Shown here in pieces: positions 31,325 through 42,160 of a stretch of 64,000 nucleotides of DNA. Position numbers and translations under genes: made by a program. The stretch comes from Echinochloa phyllopogon. Taxonomy: Eukaryota > Streptophyta > Magnoliopsida > Poales > Poaceae. The notes under the pieces are model-generated. The model saw only the letters and a list, made by a program, of their open reading frames with translations. It searched no databases and had not been told where the DNA came from. Location of the stretch: contig BTCW01000017.1 of the NCBI GenBank assembly GCA_033239725.1, positions 20,639,501 to 20,703,500 of the forward strand, written 5' to 3'. Numbering within the stretch: position 1 is the stretch's first letter; each line of letters starts with the position of its first letter.

Positions 31325-32788
31325 TGTTGGCACTCCTTACGGCCTACAGATAAATCCGCAAGCGGACGGATACCGATGTAGCTTTCACCCAGGAGTATTC
31401 CAAGGTATCGATTTCCACGGAGAACGAGAAGTGGACTGATTCTAAACTAAGTTGTCCTAGGTAGATGGAATGAAGTGAATGGTATGGATGAAGTGGATGA
31501 CAACAACAAAGAGAGAAGAGGAGTGATAGGAGGGTAGAGAGGGTACGAGTCTGGTAGAGGTATTCTACTGATTGATCGAGCAGATCAGAGGATATAGACA
31601 GATACTTACTTCGGGACAAGGGAACCGGTGGACACACAGAAAGGGATCAGAAGGGGTGCCACTATTTCCCAAATGGGGAATCCTACGGACCGGAACTAAC
31701 GTGATGGGCTACAAAGACCGGAAGGGCTGTCACCCCCTTACGGCTACCACCTCCGTTGCGATGGGAATAAATAAGTTAGTCTGAAGTCTAGGCACCACGC
31801 CTACACTAGTCAACTAATACTTATCTCATATAGAAAGATAAGCACCCAAGCTAAGCAACCAGTATACAGTTATACCAATCAACTAAGCATTGAACGAAGA
31901 ACCAACAAGCATATAAAAGTAAGAACTGAATGCTCAATTAATCAGAGAGAGATACAAGAGTTACCAGACATGACCCGGATGTTACTCGAAGTGAAGTCGC
32001 ATCCGTAGAGGTACAGCGGGAAGAGAGGCCGACACTTCGGCTCCTCTCCGGGACGCTCACCTCTCCTCTCTCCCTATCTCTACTGATACAAGTGGAGAAC
32101 TAACAGTGCTTCGCCTGCACTCTACTCTTGTGTTGTGTGTTTTGCAGGTGAAACCGGGCCTCTATTTATAGCAGGGAAGGACGGTGGAGGCAGAGTAGCA
32201 GCCAAGGCAGCTGGGAGGCGGTGCCGGGCTGTTCGGGCGAAATCCCCGGTTCGGCCAAACTGCCCAGTTCACCCGAACCGGTGGATCCACTGACTCAAGC
32301 CCCTACAGCCTGGATTACTCCCTGGGAGTCGGTTTCCAGTCGGGGTCGGTTCGGCCGAAGGCCAGAATTCGGCCGAACTGGGCCGAAGGCCCAGGCCTGC
32401 CCCTGCTGCACCGCCTTATCCTCTGGACCTCCTGGGCTGGGTTCTGGTGCTTGGCGTTCGTGTCGAATTGGCCCAGGGTGACTTGTCGGTCCTTCGGGAT
32501 GAGTTGGCGGTCGTCCACGTGTTGTATGTTGTCGTTTGGTTGACGTGGACGGCTCCCGGTGGCTTGCTTGGCTTAGGGGGGTAACCGGCCGAACGGAGTC
32601 GTTCGGCCGAAACGGTCATTTTTGACCCTTATAGCACATGTTTCTCCATTTTGTACCTGCACAGAGGACAATCACCAAAACTTGTGGAAATAGTCAGTGG
32701 TAAGCCCTATAGCTATGGTGTGTGTCCCCATTGTGTTTGTTTTATACTCGGTTGGAGGTCGGAAATCGGTCTGTAACGACCGCCAACA
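31325..32788 (-). repeat. Element E 3' LTR
   Basis: Contains the minus-strand TATA box (TATTTATA on the plus strand at 32163-32170), phased palindromes at 32230-32279 and 32348-32379 upstream of it, and the inverted-repeat block at 32582-32617 shared with A and D. Confidence 0.93.
32230..32379. repeat. Phased palindromes in LTR of E
   Basis: TTCGGCCGAA-type 14-bp sites start at 32230, 32248 and 32266 and again at 32348 and 32366, each step 18 bp. They lie 60-215 bp upstream of the TATA box of this LTR, as in A. Confidence 0.9.
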
Positions 32789-34219
32789 AGCTCCCAAAAA
32801 CTTAGATCTTTGCTCGTCCCGAGTAAAGAAATTAAAACATGAGCAAGACTAAAGTAAGGGTTCTTTTATAATCATGAATACTTGCATATTGAGTAATTCA
32901 AACCTTTCTCATAGATTTGAATTTGTAGTGGCTACTTCCCGGATCTTGGGTGGTTGATGAATGGAACGACTCTTACAACAAGGTCCTCTTGCTCATCCTG
33001 CATTCGGGGTTTTCTGGTTTTCGCAATTAAATGGCTCGTCTCCCTTCATCCCTGACACTCAGCTCTGACACTCAGCTCTCTGGAGCTCTCTCCTTTCACT
33101 CATTCTCTTTTGTATTTCTCTTTGTCTCTTAGGTGGTGGCCTTGTCATGTCGAGTATTTCGGTCAAGCCAAAGATTGTCTCCTGGAGCTTCTCATCACTG
33201 CCCTTGGTCATGTTGCAAGTTAACGATAGAGAGTTCATGTTGTTCCTCAGCCTTTTTGACCCCCCTTTTTTTTCTTTTCTTTTCCCTTTTTGGGACTTCT
33301 TTTTTTTCTTTGGACTTTCATGAGTCCTTTATTTCTCTCTTTTTTTCAGGGTATCATCAAGGCATGAGGGCTTCCACTACACTCTGATGATAGATTTGCT
33401 TGCAACAGACCTCAGACAATGTGATCCATTCCAAGAACACAACTTTCAACAAGACTTCATACAGAATATGACAGGTTTCAGGAGTAAACTCTCAAGCATA
33501 TGTGGTATTTGTGGACATGATGAAGGGATAGAGCAGGATTTTCATCTTTTCATAAATTAAATTCTCCCGAATGTTGGTGTGAACAAGTGGTTCATTTTAT
33601 CGAGTCATATCACAAACATCAACAACTTAGGTCAGGGGGGTCCTATCATGATGAATTTTGACAAGTACTAGATACTGAGTTTGAAATAAACAACAGGCAT
33701 CAATCATGATATAAAAGAGAGACTGAGTTCGTTTCGTTTATGTGAGGCATGCATTTTCAATTTTTCGAAATGAGACAACACAGGAAAGTAAACAAGGGGG
33801 AAGAAGGTGCAAACCCACGTGCAGGTGCGCGAGAGGGGGCAGCCGGGCTGGTTCGGCCGAACCGGTTAGTTCGCCCGAACTGGCCAGTTCGCCCGAACTG
33901 CCTGGTTCGGCCGAACTGGCCCCCGAGGCTCGGTCCGTCGTGCCATGCGTTCCTGTGTCGTTCCTGTACTCGTGCAACACTCTCTGTTAGACAGGGCATT
34001 CTCCGGTCGGCTCAAATGCACCGACCGGAGCGACAATTTTTCTTTCTTGCAAACAATTCAAACTTTATTTATTCAACGAACTATGATTGGAAACAAATAT
34101 TTGGAAGGGAAATTTCAAAGCAAACTAAACATTGATCTAAACAAATAAATGAATCAAGCAACTAGCAAACAAAACTAAACTAACGGTGCTCTATCTAAAA
34201 ACAGGACGACCGCGGGACA
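32789..34219 (-). other. Non-coding 3' region of E
   Basis: No gene is seen. The polypurine tract AAGTTTTTGGGAGCT (minus strand) adjoins the LTR at 32789-32803. Poly-T-rich DNA occupies 33250-33345. A four-unit palindrome array lies at 33850-33917. Confidence 0.7.
33850..33917. repeat. Four-unit phased palindrome array in E
   Basis: 14-bp palindromes at 33850, 33868, 33886 and 33904: GGTTCGGCCGAACC, AGTTCGCCCGAACT twice and GGTTCGGCCGAACT, each separated by four bases. It is the most regular example in the window, located downstream of the third ORF of E. Confidence 0.93.
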
Positions 34220-35020
34220 CTACTCTGAAGGCGGTCCATAGAGATCTTCGTGTCCCGTGGCCTTGAAGAGCCTCTTGAGCTTTGCGCACAGGGCCTTGCG
34301 GAGGAGTTCCATCTTGTCCTCCCATTCCATGCATGCGAGCTCGCCCTCCGCCACCTTCTCGTCCAGGTGGTTGATCCTCTGCTTCACCAGTGCCAGTTCC
34401 TCCTTCAGGCTCTCCACGGTGGGCGGCTTCTCTTCCTCTTCTTCATTTTCCTCCTCATCGGAGAACGCCATGTCCCCGGGCAGCCCTTTGATGGATGGGG
34501 GCTGCCTGTGGCACCGGACTCTGGGGTGGCGCCGTGGCGGAGAGGACTGGGATGAGTTTGCCAGCCCCAACTCGTTCCGGTTGAGCGGCGGGACGAGGAC
34601 TTTTCCGTACCCTCCTCCTGGGATGCGTTCTCCCTTGATGACGAAACGCGGTGGGCTTTCCGGCGTGTAGTCCGGCTCCTCTCCGGCCTTCTCCTTGGGC
34701 AGCAACAACACCAAATCCGACACCCTCGAGGAGGATATTGACCTTGGGCGTAGCTGCCCTTCGTTCGGCCTTGGTGATGGCGAACGAGGCGGTTTCTTGA
34801 TCCCTTTCAGTGGGGCGAGGAGCTCGTTGAGTGCTGAGCGGTGACGGGAGTTGCCGCGCCTCACCGGGCTACGTCCCGGCGTCCTCCCCCGGTGCACGTC
34901 TCCCGCTGCGTCGACGTCGGAGATGCGGAAGACGTGCTCCTGCCGGGAGGAGTTGCCGTTCCGGCTACTGCTGCTCGAGCCCTGGGCCGATGATGTGCCC
35001 TTGGAGGAAAAGAAGGCCAT
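34220..35020 (-). CDS. Element E third ORF (266 aa), unknown, coiled-coil C-terminus
   Basis: Starts MAFFSSKG at 35020. The first ~110 residues are Ser/Arg/Pro-rich and probably disordered; a middle segment has PPRFVIKGERIPGGGYGKVLV. An acidic run (DEEENEEEEE, ~195-205) is followed by a heptad-rich stretch (~208-255) with LKEELALVKQRINHLDEKVAEG, abbreviated here, predicting a coiled coil. There is no membrane segment, enzyme motif or clear similarity to the third ORF of A, although both occupy the same place downstream of pol. The frame is intact in an element whose pol is dead. A DNA- or protein-binding role is possible but not shown. Confidence 0.6.
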   Translation of the reverse strand: MAFFSSKGTSSAQGSSSSSRNGNSSRQEHVFRISDVDAAGDVHRGRTPGRSPVRRGNSRHRSALNELLAPLKGIKKPPRSPSPRPNEGQLRPRSISSSRVSDLVLLLPKEKAGEEPDYTPESPPRFVIKGERIPGGGYGKVLVPPLNRNELGLANSSQSSPPRRHPRVRCHRQPPSIKGLPGDMAFSDEEENEEEEEKPPTVESLKEELALVKQRINHLDEKVAEGELACMEWEDKMELLRKALCAKLKRLFKATGHEDLYGPPSE

Positions 35021-35210
35021 GGTGGCGGTGTTCTATGGGATGGAGTTGGCTTAGATGAGATGGGAAACGTTGACAGAGAGTCTCTAGTTTTTATCAGGGA
35101 TTTCAGATCAGAAAAACGGAGTTTCCCGACGATTCCCTCGCGACTCTCGGGATATCTTTAACTGCAGATGTATCTGGGCGAGCATATCTGTCCCTGGGGC
35201 CTGGGAGGCC

Positions 35211-35261
35211 AATTCGACCGAACCAGCTGGTTCGGCCGAACTGGGCCTGTTCGCCCGAATA
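35211..35261. repeat. Palindrome cluster upstream of third ORF of E
   Basis: Three TTCGGCCGAA-type sites (starts 35211, 35229 and about 35248; steps 18 and 19) lie about 190-240 bp upstream of the ATG of the third ORF. The surrounding 35021-35412 has no gene. Confidence 0.85.
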
Positions 35262-35412
35262 GGTCCCTGGGCCCCCAAGTGCGTGGCCCGTGTCGTGGTT
35301 TGAGGTTTTGGTCATGGGAGATTCGGGTCGAGGAGGTTTTCAAGGTTCAGGAGGTTGTGGCCTAGAAGGATTTGAAGATGACGGATTCGGGCCGGGGTTC
35401 CACGGACGGGGT

Positions 35413-36201
35413 TCAGAGTTCTATGAACTCGACGACGTCTAATTCGTCGAGTGTCGGAGGTTCTGGTTCTAGGAAAATCTTCAACCGCTGTCCGTTAACC
35501 TTGAAGGTGTTTCCGTCCTCGCTTTGCAAAGTGATGGCCCCATGAGATGTAGCATTGATTACTGTGAATGGGCCATCCCACTTGCTCAATTTCCCGTGAC
35601 CGAAAAGTTTGACACGGGAGTTGAAGACGAGAACCTTGTCTCCCGGCTTGAACGTTTTGACCTTGATTCTCTTATCATGCCATCTCTTGGTCCGTTCTTT
35701 GTATAGCCGGGAGCTGTGGTATGCTCTCTCCCTCATCTCATCTAGCTCGGCCAGCTGGATCTTCCGTTTGAGGCCGGCAGCTGGAAGGTCCATACCCCAC
35801 TTCCTAATGGCCTAGTGAGCTCTAAACTCCATTTCTACAGGTAGATGACAGGTTTTGCCATATACTAGTTGATATGGGGTCATGCCTATGGGCATCTTAT
35901 AGGCCGTGCGGTAAGCCCTGAGTGCATCTGGAAGTTTATCCTTCCATTGCTTGCCCATCTCATTTACGGTCTTTTGCAGAATGTTTTTGATTTGCTTATT
36001 GGAAGTTTCTGCTTGACTGCTAGTTTGGGGTGATAGGGTGTGGCTACGTTATGCTGTACCCCCAAACTTGAGAGATACTTACGGAAGGCTGAATCTATGA
36101 AGTGGGAGCCGCCATCACTAATGACTATTCTAGGAACGCCAAAACGGGGGAATATAATCTCATGAAACATTCGTCTCACGTTCTTAGAGTCAGCAGCTAA
36201 G
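35413..36201 (-). pseudogene. Element E integrase, C-terminal part
   Basis: Minus-strand reading from 36196 gives FPRFGVPRIVISDGGSHFID (second catalytic Asp in SDGG), GVQHNVATPYHP, then a stop and a frame change near 36040. The final open segment 35793-35413 has the integrase C-terminal LYKERTKRWHDKRI and FKPGDKVLVFNSR. It continues directly from 44239 when element F and one CTAAG are removed. Confidence 0.85.
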
Positions 36202-36728
36202 TGTTGACACGAAAACGCGCCAACAAACTCGAAGATCGATCAAACGCGCAGCACGGCCGTCACAACGGCCAACTACTGACTTCCCGGGGCAAACCGGTCT
36301 GACCGGTTTGAAGGACCGGTCTGACCGCTTCTGGTCGGGAAACCGTGAAGACCTAGAAACTCGAGCTCGGGAGGGACCCCGTCGGAGCTCAAGCAATCTA
36401 GGGTTGCTCTAGGGTCGGCAGGCCACCTAGAACGTCCTTGAACGCCGTAGAGACGAGCAAAGAACAGAATATGGGGGTTGGAAAAGATTAGGGTTTGAGA
36501 GATACAAAAATAGAAGATAAAAGTGTTTGATTCGATTGGGAATACCTCAATCGGCCGTCTAGCCTTTATATTTATAGGCCGGGGAAGTCTTACCCCTTTT
36601 GAATAGGTTACAATATGGAATTAAACTCGGAATCCTAATCCTACTCGAATTACAGAACCAAACCGGTCTGACCGGTTTGGCAAACCGGTCGGACCGGTTT
36701 GGCCCACGGCCCAATTTGACCGTCAACA
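36202..36728 (-). repeat. Element F 3' LTR
   Basis: 527 bp. TATA box on the minus strand (TATTTATA at 36569-36576). Palindrome pairs at 36291-36330 and 36660-36700; the second pair lies about 85-125 bp upstream of the TATA box. Confidence 0.95.
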
Positions 36729-36741
36729 CATGCCCCCCTGC
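36729..36741 (-). other. Polypurine tract of element F
   Basis: On the minus strand GCAGGGGGGCATG directly precedes the 3' LTR. Confidence 0.75.
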
Positions 36742-36841
36742 GTTTTTAGTGAACTTGAGAACTAAAAAGCAAGTAAATACGACTCAGGAGCTAAGAATTT
36801 ATACTAAGGGCGATATTTAACAATATACCGGCCATTGATCT

Positions 36842-39800
36842 TCACGCATCTTGCCAAACACTTGGATAAAATTTCTTCAGATATGTCCCGTTGATAGCTT
36901 TAGGCAAAGGATCTCCTTTCAGCGTCTTCAACATGTAAGAATTCCCAAAGATGACTTTGACAACTCTATAAGGCCCTTCCCAACTTGGTGACCATTTACC
37001 AAACTTGTTGCTTTTTGATCCAATAGGCAAGATCGTCTTCCAAACAAGCTCACCAACTTGAAAATATTTTCCTCGCACTTTCTTGTTGTAAGCTTTAGCA
37101 ACCCGAAGCTTATCCTTCTCAATTTCCTTCAAAGCTCTCAATCGCTTGTCGGTTACCTCATCAATATTGTCCATCATCAAGTTGTGGTAATCAACAGCAT
37201 CAAGGTCGTTTTGCTTAGCCAATCTATAAGCGTCCAGATTCACCTCAACAGGTAAAACGGCCTCTTGACCATAAACAAGCTCAAAAGGAGTAACCTTAGT
37301 AGCACCATGTCTAGATATACGATGAGCCCATAATGCTTCGGATAAAACTTCATGCCACCTCTTAGGATTCTCAGCTATCTTTTTCTTGATCAACTTAATC
37401 AAAGTTTTATTACTTGACTCGGCTTGTCCATTAGCCTGAGCGTAATATGGAGATGAATTGAGCAACTTAATTCTATAGGATTCGGCGAATTCACGTACCT
37501 CCTTAGACATAAAAGAAGTACCTTGATCCGTTGTCAATGTTTGAGGAATACCGAATCTATGAATAATATTCTGAGTAACAAACTCAATCACCTCTCGATG
37601 CGTCATATTCTTCAAAGGAATCGCTTCAGTCCACTTAGTAAAATAATCCGTAGCAACCAATATGAAACGATGTCCTTTTGATGATGGAGGATTAATTTGT
37701 CCAATAAAATCCAACCCCCAACCTCGGAACGGCCATGGCTTAATAATAGGATGCATCAATGTAGCAGGAGCAAGTTGCAAATTCCCAAACTTCTGACATT
37801 CCTCACATCCTTTGTAATACTTAAAACAATCTGCCATCATAGTAGGCCAATAGAAACCGGCTCGCCTAAGCAACCACTTCATCTTTGGAGCCGATTGATG
37901 TGTACCACAGATACCTTCATGAATCTCAGCCATGGCAACCTTGGCCTGATCCGAGTCAAGACATTTCAACAATAAATCTTCGGCGTTTCGACGATAGAGT
38001 TCATCGCCAAGTAAAACATACTTAAATGATATTCGCCGAATATTTCTCTCTGCACCACGACCAGGATCTCTCAAATAAGCAATAATGGGTACCCTCCAAT
38101 CCTGATCTTCGACTTTGGATTGATTAGCATCATCCAAAGGATTTTTGCTTCTGTCAGGGGACAAAGCGGTCTGACCGCTTTCAGAACCGGTCAGACCGGT
38201 TCTGGCAGTACAACCGGTCTGACCGGTTTCTGAAACCGGTGTGACCGGTTCGTCCAGAACCAGAACCTCGGCATTTGTTCGCATCGGTCTTTGGAGATAG
38301 AAATATTTCTTTGCAACCATATAACCAGATGCTTTCTGAGCCAGAGTATTTGCCTTATCATTATCTTCTCTCGGAATATGTTTTATAGTAAATTCATCAA
38401 AAGAAGCAATGATATCGAGACATTTATCGAGATAAGCGTTTAATGAACCATTATAACATTGGCATACCTTCGATACTTGATGTACCACTAGGAGCGAATC
38501 ACCAAACGCTTCAACATGTTTTACTCCCATGTCTTGCAAAAATTCCAAGCCAAATAGAAGAGCTTCGTATTCAACTTGATTATTGGTTCGCTTTTCTTCC
38601 AATCGGTTTGAGAACTCAAAAACGGCGCCACTTGGAGAAATCAAAACAGCACCAATTCCTTGCCCATCATTGCAAACCGATCCATCAAAGTATAGCTTCC
38701 ATGGTGTACAAGTAACATAACCGACGTTGAACTCACAAGTGTCATTAATCCGATGTTCAACAATAAAATCGGCTACAATTTGACCTCTCATTGATTTCAA
38801 AGGTTCACAAATCAAATCATACTCAACCAAAGCATAAGCCCACTTGCCGACTCTTCCACTAGATATTGGCTTTTGCAACATATGTTTAATCACATCGGTT
38901 TGACACAACACGATGCAAGTACTAGATAGTAGATAATGCCGCAATTGAGTACAAGCATGATACAAGGATAAACATAACTTCTCAATGAAAGTATACCTTG
39001 TTTCTGCATCAATGAGTCGTCGGCTTACATAAGCGATCACATACTCCTTATCGCCGATTTCTTGAGTCAAAACAGCTCCAATAGTTTTATCTTCAGCCGC
39101 CACATAAAGTCTGAATGGAACTCCCCGCTTAGGCGCCCTAAGCACCGGTGGTGAAGACAAGTACTCTTTGATCTTCTCAAAAGCTTCTTGCTGTTTTGCC
39201 CCCCAAGTAAAATCGGCTTCATTCTTTAGCCGAAGTAAAGGAGTAAAAGCATCAACCTTCCCAGACAAGTTAATTATAAACCTTCTCAGGAAATTTACCT
39301 TGCCTAGAAACTTTTGCAAGTCTTTCTTGCAAGTAGGAGCTTCGACTTTCTTCATAGCTTCAATTCTCTTGGGATCAACTTCTATGCCATTCTCATGAAT
39401 AACAAACCCAAGAAACTTCCCAGCCAAAACACCAAAAGCACATTTGAGTGGATTCATCTTTAAACCATACCGTCGCATCCTTTCAAGAGCAAGTCTTAAA
39501 TCGGCCAAATGAGAATCCAAACCATCCGATTTAACCACAATATCATCAATATATACTTCCACAATAACACCAAGTAAATCATGAAAGATTAAATTCATAG
39601 CTCTTTGATAAGTTGCACCGGCATTTTTTAATCCAAAGGTCATAACTACCCACTCAAATAAACCAATAAATCCCGGACATTGAAAGGCTGTTTTGTGCAT
39701 ATCTTCTTCGGCCATGAATATTTGATTATATCCGGCATTACCATCAAGAAAACTAACAACATGATGTCCAGAAGCTTCATTGATTAAGACATCGGCTATA

Positions 39801-40477
39801 GGCATGGGATATGAATCTTTTGAAGTGGCTTTATTAAGATCTCTAAAATCAATGCAAACTCTAAGTTTTCCCGAATCTTTCTTTTCAACGGGAACAATAT
39901 TAGAAATCCACTCCGCATAACGACAAGTCCGAATAAAACCAGCATCTAATAAACGATTAATCTCTTCTTTTATTCGGTCATAAATAACGGGATTAAAACG
40001 TCTAGCCGATTGTTTAAAAGGTCTAAAACCGGCCTTTATTGGTAAACGATGCTCAACTAAGTCACGACTTAAACCAGGCATCTCACGGTACTCCCAAGCA
40101 AAACAATCGACATATTCCTTCAACAAATTTATTAATTCGGCTTTAAACTCAGCCGATAAATTCTTGTTTACAAAAGTAGGCCTAGGGATAGTACCATCAC
40201 CAATATCTATTTTTTCTAAAGGATCAGCTGATGTAAAACCTTGACCCAGCTTATCCATATCACCAAGATCTTCAATGGCTTCGAATGTACCGGCCGAATG
40301 AGCTCGATGATGATCAATTCGGTCTTGAAGCCACTGTCCAGACGCAAACCGGTCTGACCGGTTCCCAGAAGCGGTCTGACCGGTTTGGCTCGGTCGGCGC
40401 TGTTCAGACCCAAACCGGTCTGACCGGTTTCCAGAAGCGGTCTGACCGGTTTGTCTCTGTTGATTTTGTTGCTCCAT
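36842..40477 (-). CDS. Element F Pol: RT, RNase H, archaeal-type RNase H, integrase
   Basis: 1211 codons from MEQQ at 40477. RT has CIDFRDLNKATSKDSYPMPI (~207) and YIDDIVVKS (~305). The first RNase H is at ~435-560. A second, archaeal-type RNase H starts with WKLYFDGSV (~591) and includes NNQVEYEALLFGL, running to about 720; this double arrangement is the hallmark of the Tat lineage. Integrase follows with the zinc-binding HQS...CEECQ region (~855-890), GLDFIGQ (~918), TDQGTSF and the Glu of NGQAESSNK. The N-terminus and the linker between the second RNase H and integrase contain palindrome-encoded peptides (TGQTG, NRSDRF). The frame is in phase with the upstream protease ORF, from which it is separated by one TAA. 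Confidence 0.93.
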   Translation of the reverse strand: MEQQNQQRQTGQTASGNRSDRFGSEQRRPSQTGQTASGNRSDRFASGQWLQDRIDHHRAHSAGTFEAIEDLGDMDKLGQGFTSADPLEKIDIGDGTIPRPTFVNKNLSAEFKAELINLLKEYVDCFAWEYREMPGLSRDLVEHRLPIKAGFRPFKQSARRFNPVIYDRIKEEINRLLDAGFIRTCRYAEWISNIVPVEKKDSGKLRVCIDFRDLNKATSKDSYPMPIADVLINEASGHHVVSFLDGNAGYNQIFMAEEDMHKTAFQCPGFIGLFEWVVMTFGLKNAGATYQRAMNLIFHDLLGVIVEVYIDDIVVKSDGLDSHLADLRLALERMRRYGLKMNPLKCAFGVLAGKFLGFVIHENGIEVDPKRIEAMKKVEAPTCKKDLQKFLGKVNFLRRFIINLSGKVDAFTPLLRLKNEADFTWGAKQQEAFEKIKEYLSSPPVLRAPKRGVPFRLYVAAEDKTIGAVLTQEIGDKEYVIAYVSRRLIDAETRYTFIEKLCLSLYHACTQLRHYLLSSTCIVLCQTDVIKHMLQKPISSGRVGKWAYALVEYDLICEPLKSMRGQIVADFIVEHRINDTCEFNVGYVTCTPWKLYFDGSVCNDGQGIGAVLISPSGAVFEFSNRLEEKRTNNQVEYEALLFGLEFLQDMGVKHVEAFGDSLLVVHQVSKVCQCYNGSLNAYLDKCLDIIASFDEFTIKHIPREDNDKANTLAQKASGYMVAKKYFYLQRPMRTNAEVLVLDEPVTPVSETGQTGCTARTGLTGSESGQTALSPDRSKNPLDDANQSKVEDQDWRVPIIAYLRDPGRGAERNIRRISFKYVLLGDELYRRNAEDLLLKCLDSDQAKVAMAEIHEGICGTHQSAPKMKWLLRRAGFYWPTMMADCFKYYKGCEECQKFGNLQLAPATLMHPIIKPWPFRGWGLDFIGQINPPSSKGHRFILVATDYFTKWTEAIPLKNMTHREVIEFVTQNIIHRFGIPQTLTTDQGTSFMSKEVREFAESYRIKLLNSSPYYAQANGQAESSNKTLIKLIKKKIAENPKRWHEVLSEALWAHRISRHGATKVTPFELVYGQEAVLPVEVNLDAYRLAKQNDLDAVDYHNLMMDNIDEVTDKRLRALKEIEKDKLRVAKAYNKKVRGKYFQVGELVWKTILPIGSKSNKFGKWSPSWEGPYRVVKVIFGNSYMLKTLKGDPLPKAINGTYLKKFYPSVWQDA
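38163..38251. repeat. Palindrome cluster in RNase H-integrase linker of F
   Basis: Four ACCGGT-type palindromes start at 38163, 38184, 38211 and about 38233. The first has compensating changes in both arms (AAAGCGG/CCGCTTT). Confidence 0.9.
40345..40452. repeat. Palindrome cluster at start of F RT ORF
   Basis: Four sites in two pairs (40345/40369 and 40411/40434). They encode repeated TGQTASGNRSDRF-like text at the N-terminus of the RT ORF. Confidence 0.9.
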
Positions 40478-40480
40478 TAA

Positions 40481-42160
40481 TTACAGCAAGTAATTCAACC
40501 GATTTTCCATCGGCTTTAATGTAGCAGGAACAAAACCATCCTTAGTGCAACTGATCAGCTCATAGTCGGTCAAATCCATGCCCGACAAACATTGGACCTT
40601 CTCATTTGCACTAAGAGAGTCGGAATCGGCCGTTGCAACAAAGGAAGAAGTATCACCATGGACAACTTCAACTTCATCGCCGATCCAATGAATGAGATAT
40701 TGATGCAAGGTAGATGGAATACATTTATTTGCATGAATCCAATCTCGACCAGGGATTAAACTGAAGTTACCTTGCACCTCGGAGACGAAGAAAGTCGTAG
40801 CAATAGTCTTGCTCCCGACGGTCAACTCCATAGAAGCCACCCCCTTGGCACCAATGGGATCACCTCCACCAACTCCACTGACCGTCATGTTCGTCTTGAT
40901 CAGTTCTTCGTCTTTCCCGCCAATCTTCTTGTAGAGAGAGTATGGCATGAGATTCACAATAGCTCCACCATCAACCAACATACGAGAAATTGGCTTCCCG
41001 TTGATGTGCCCTCTCATATACAAAGCCTTGAGATGATTTTCTGATTCACTAGGCTTCTGAAACACAGCATCTCGCGGCCCAAGTTGAAGATGAGAAATTT
41101 CCTCCACCGGCATCACATAATAATCAGAAGATAAATAGACAACATTAATTTCCATGTTGTCACGCTCTGGAGAAGGCTCAAAATCAACTAACTCTTCATC
41201 TTCAACCACTGGAGGAATTGGCGGAGTAGTTTCGATGGTTGAAGAAGCACCAGCCCCCGCTTCTGTCATCAAACCGGTCTGACCGGTTTCAGAAACCGGT
41301 CTGACCGCTTCTGCAGCGGTCGGTTGATCCAAACCGGTCTGACCGGATTCAGAAACCGGTCTGACCGGTTGTGCTGCTGATTGCACAACGGGTTTAGCTT
41401 GCCATATCTTGGTCTGAGGGATCATGGGCCTGTATTTGTTGAAGTATTCATCCCTCATCTTCTCAGCTTCCTGTTCCCTTTTCTCTTTGTTTCTCAAGCG
41501 TTGTAGTTTCCGCTTCTGTGTATGAGTCAACCCAGAAGGACACCACCTTGGTTGAAAAACTTTTTTCACGCCCTTGCTACTGCTAGCCTCATGATCATTA
41601 ACCATGATCGGCTTCTTGACTGGAACAGGAGCCGAATCTCCAATGACTATCGGCTTTTGACCCAAGTCTTGCAAAGCCACTGGAATATCGCCAATTTTTA
41701 TGAAATTGTTGGCTTGGGCTTGCACATCCTCCTTCTCCTTGATATGGTACTCTTGCTTAGGAGAAGCTTGAAAATTTGGCTCAGACCGAAACCGGTCTGA
41801 CCGGTTCATAAAACCGGTCTGACCGCTTTGGAAAGCGGTCAAGCGACCTGATTGGTATGAGCTTAATCGGTTATGCACCGAATTTTCAGTAGTACCACCA
41901 CGACGTTTATAATCTGTAGGACTATCCCATCACTGTGGTGACCTTTGTCTCTTTTTTGTCGGCCGATCAACTTGAACGGCCTTTGTGTACTTGTTCATGA
42001 GCTGTGAAAAAGTAGGTCCTTGCTTCAGAACCCTCCCTTGAATCTTTGGCTCATTGAATTTCCAAGTACCCACTTCCGGGCGCTTAGGCTTGAAAGTTCT
42101 TGGACGGTCTGGAGACAAACCGGTCTGACCGGTTTGGGAAACCGGTCTGACCGGTTTCGC
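40481..42160 (-). CDS. Element F protease region, in frame with gag, interrupted by TGA
   Basis: The reading frame continues from gag past a TAG (42163-42161), runs to a TGA at 41932-41930, and then stays open to TAA at 40483-40481. The segment from 41878 has the retropepsin-like region MLVDGGAIVNLMPYSLYKKIG followed by GSKTIATTFFV and IPGRDWIHAN; its active-site DxG appears as DGG. Linkers contain palindrome-derived RPVSETGQTGL text. In Tat elements this region is part of one Gag-Pol or is joined by readthrough. Whether the three stops are read through or are disabling mutations cannot be told from one copy. Confidence 0.8.
41271..41370. repeat. Palindrome cluster in F gag-protease linker
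   Basis: Sites start at 41271, 41292, 41331 and 41352: two pairs, each 21 bp apart. A further pair is at 41789 and 41811. Confidence 0.9.
42117..42157. repeat. Palindrome pair next to the gag stop codon of F
   Basis: Two perfect AAACCGGTCTGACCGGTTT sites start at 42117 and 42139, i.e. just 3' of the gag TAG when read on the minus strand. A stem-loop here would sit where readthrough-promoting structures usually lie. Confidence 0.9.

Noticed and set aside
33738..34135. Repetitive peptides such as FGRTGQFGRT or VRPNWPVRPN as a novel repeat protein
   Set aside because: They are translations of the 18-bp palindrome array in non-coding DNA; all frames give a six-residue repeat because 18 is divisible by three.
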